DNA of 22,868 nt. It comes from a virus. The stretch's first letter is position 1, and every line of letters begins with the position of its first letter. The notes beneath the pieces were generated by a model that did not search any database, was not told the origin of the DNA, and was given only the letters and a program-made list of their open reading frames with translations. The translations under genes were made by a program, and so were the position numbers. The stretch covers positions 1 to 22,868 of IMG/VR virus record IMGVR_UViG_3300035698_002636, one strand, 5' to 3'. Of this stretch, positions 21,333 through 22,868 are shown one piece after another.

Positions 21333-21959
21333 ATGATGTTAAGTAATGAATTTGCAGATAAGTTGATGGGTGTATTGTTTAAGAATGTAGACCAGTCTAG
21401 TTGGATGAGAACTTTTTATAGTTATTGTATTGATAGTAAGTATAGAAAGTATGCTAGGCTTGATAAGTTTTTGAAAGACCAAATAACTAATTATGCTATT
21501 AGATATGTTTTAGAAGAAGAAGCTGAGAATATTCCTGAGCGTAAGAATTATGATTTGCAAATTGTTGAAATATTAAAGTATGTTAAAAAGAATTATGCTT
21601 ATGTTCTTGATAAATACAATTATGGTAGTGAGGAAATGTGGGCTACTGCTGATAAGATTATTGGTAAGAAGAAAGATGATTGTGATGGCTTGAACAGTTT
21701 GGTTTATTTGTTAGCTAGGATTAAAGGTATTCCTAGTTATATGTTGTATAATGCGATTGGTGATGTGAATGGTGGGGGACATTATTGGTTGTTATATTTT
21801 AGTCCTACTACTGGTTTGTTATATCCTATTGATGCTACTTATTGGGTGTCGTTTATGGATATTCCTAGTAGGAGTGTGTTTAAGTTTACTAAGAGTAAGT
21901 ATCATAGTATTTGGTATTTGTTTAATGAGAATAGAATATTTAAGACGAGGTCTGAATGA
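21333..21959 (+). CDS. transglutaminase-like cysteine enzyme
   Basis: A 208-aa protein with a complete transglutaminase-type triad in order: Cys117 in KKDDCDGLNSLVYLLARIKG, His150 in GGGHYWLLYF and Asp167 in YPIDATYW. The first 110 residues are helical. This superfamily (bacterial-type Cys proteases and related amidases) cleaves or crosslinks amide bonds. In a tail/entry block it could act on envelope proteins or cell-wall-like peptides, or process a virion protein. No signal peptide is visible. ATG 21333 and 21336 are both possible starts, with only a weak ribosome binding site. Confidence 0.78.
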   Translation: MMLSNEFADKLMGVLFKNVDQSSWMRTFYSYCIDSKYRKYARLDKFLKDQITNYAIRYVLEEEAENIPERKNYDLQIVEILKYVKKNYAYVLDKYNYGSEEMWATADKIIGKKKDDCDGLNSLVYLLARIKGIPSYMLYNAIGDVNGGGHYWLLYFSPTTGLLYPIDATYWVSFMDIPSRSVFKFTKSKYHSIWYLFNENRIFKTRSE

Positions 21960-22216
21960 GGGGATGTACGGAAGAAGAGTTTGCAGTAGTAAAAGATAAT
22001 GTTCACGAAATGAAGGGTGACATTAAATCTTTAGTGAAAGTTATTACTATTGGAAATGGTAAGCCTAGTTTATTATCTCGTATTGATTCATTGGAAAATC
22101 AAACTAAATGGATTCCAACTATTTTAACTTGGATGAATAAAAGCAAGGGTATGATTGCGTTAATAAGTTTTTTAGGTATGGGGGGAATTTTTGCTTTAAT
22201 TAGGACATTTGTATAA
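21956..22216 (+). CDS. coiled-coil plus C-terminal membrane protein (XhlA-like)
   Basis: An 86-aa protein starting in ATGA overlap with GAGGT just upstream. Residues 5-50 are a charged helix with the phrase GNGKPSLLSRIDSLE, similar to a motif common in small phage membrane proteins; residues 66-84 are a single hydrophobic segment (MIALISFLGMGGIFALIRTF). The layout of coiled coil plus C-terminal membrane helix matches XhlA/holin-accessory proteins. A part in lysis or envelope anchoring is likely but unproven. Confidence 0.7.
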   Translation: MRGCTEEEFAVVKDNVHEMKGDIKSLVKVITIGNGKPSLLSRIDSLENQTKWIPTILTWMNKSKGMIALISFLGMGGIFALIRTFV

Positions 22217-22868
22217 TGGGAACTAAAGGTAGTAAACGGATTACGGCAGACCGAGTTAAGAAATGGTTACTTAGTTATGGCTCTAGTTTACTTCCAGTTA
22301 TAGGACTTATAGGTTTTATGATTTTCTTAAATGCAATTACTTTAACTGGTTATAGTGGGGATAGTACTTGTGCTGGAACTATTGATGACCCTTGTATTGC
22401 GTTTGTTAATTTTACTGCTAATACTGATATATTTATTTATCCTAGTGATGAATGGGGTTTGACGACGAGTGAGCCTTTGAAGTCCTTGAAGTTATATCGT
22501 AGGTGGGATACTCGGTGGGGTGAATCTTATCGTGAGCTTAAACTAAATGAAACTTGCAAGAGTACTGCGTGTGGTGGAAAAAGAGGAGCTACTGATAATT
22601 CTTATAGTTATGCGTTTAGAAAAGGTAAGAGTTATAGTTTGAAATATGTTGCTATGAAGTTTAATCCTAGTGATGATGTTAAATGGTGGGTTGATGATTT
22701 GAATGTTCCTGATCCAGTATGGTATGGTGTTGGTAATGATGGTTCTGATTCTTTTAATATTCCTAAGACTTATTATAAGACTGTTCTTAATGCTAATGTT
22801 CTTGAGCGTACTGGTGAGGTTGCTGATTATAATTTAAGCATTACTAATACAAGTTATAGAAAAGTTAA
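22216..22868 (+). CDS. membrane-anchored Cys-containing protein (partial, runs off end)
   Basis: ATG 22216 overlaps the previous TAA (TAATG) and the frame is open to the last base (217 codons seen). A basic N-terminus (GTKGSKRITADRVKKW) is followed by one membrane segment (LLPVIGLIGFMIFLNAITL, residues about 22-40), then a large, probably external domain with CAGTIDDPC and CKSTAC pairs and many aromatic residues (KLYRRWDTRW, VKWWVDD). The orientation suggests N-terminus inside, Cys-bearing domain outside. From memory the external part resembles proteins of uncultivated archaea and their viruses; I cannot verify this. It may be a membrane-bound virion or surface protein. Confidence 0.7.
   Translation, partial: MGTKGSKRITADRVKKWLLSYGSSLLPVIGLIGFMIFLNAITLTGYSGDSTCAGTIDDPCIAFVNFTANTDIFIYPSDEWGLTTSEPLKSLKLYRRWDTRWGESYRELKLNETCKSTACGGKRGATDNSYSYAFRKGKSYSLKYVAMKFNPSDDVKWWVDDLNVPDPVWYGVGNDGSDSFNIPKTYYKTVLNANVLERTGEVADYNLSITNTSYRKV

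Noticed and set aside
1-22868. tRNA genes, CRISPR arrays, insertion sequences, attachment sites
   Set aside because: Looked for by eye on both strands; no cloverleaf, no regularly spaced repeats, no transposase or integrase frame seen.

Overview
The window is a continuous stretch of a tailed, double-stranded DNA virus genome (HK97-fold capsid, siphovirus-like tail). All recognisable genes lie on the + strand, in the order packaging, portal, head maturation, capsid, connectors, tail, adhesion and entry. The DNA is A+T-rich and gene-dense, with ATGA and TAATG overlaps. TAA, TAG and TGA are all used as stops, so the standard code applies. I see no integrase, tRNA gene, rRNA, CRISPR array or insertion sequence.

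The host is more likely an archaeon than a bacterium (inference, about 0.6 to 0.65). Three things in the sequence favour this. Ribosome binding sites are mostly GAGGT or GGTGA. A 26-nt element with a perfect archaeal-type TATA box (TTTTATAAA, with a purine stretch before it) lies upstream of the portal gene and of the protease gene. Two intergenic oligo-T runs without a preceding hairpin look like archaeal terminators. The membrane-anchored Cys-containing protein that runs off the end also resembles proteins I associate with uncultivated small-genome (DPANN-type) archaea; that last point is from memory and unchecked.

Layout. 1-3006: ParB-like/DNA methyltransferase fusion (catalytic motif DPPD instead of DPPY), small terminase and large terminase. 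The large terminase frame has no good ATG, GTG or TTG start. 3000-4694: accessory genes, including two mini zinc-ribbon proteins, an unknown 221-aa protein, two tiny membrane proteins and a helical protein. 4695-4836: regulatory gap with a promoter-like element and two hairpins, one of which holds the portal ribosome binding site. 4837-9773: portal, MuF-like protein, two small unknowns, a second promoter-like element, a protease with a probable nested scaffold gene, and the major capsid protein. 9774-11083: two tandem pairs of duplicated small genes (probable decoration proteins) between two oligo-T terminators. 11084-14291: a dockerin-like Ca-loop protein, a further small beta protein, and head-tail connector, tail-completion and tail-terminator-like genes, several with inserted beta modules. 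14292-19409: small helical and basic genes, tail tube, a G/GT chaperone pair with a canonical A_AAA_AAG -1 slippery site, tape measure, a distal tail protein and a hub. 19425-22868: a GT9-like glycosyltransferase, a Cys-rich fibre-like protein, a transglutaminase-like Cys/His/Asp enzyme, a coiled-coil plus membrane protein and a truncated membrane-anchored protein.

Together the genes cover DNA packaging, procapsid assembly and maturation, capsid decoration, neck formation, tail-length control and host contact. Replication genes and most early regulation must lie outside the window.
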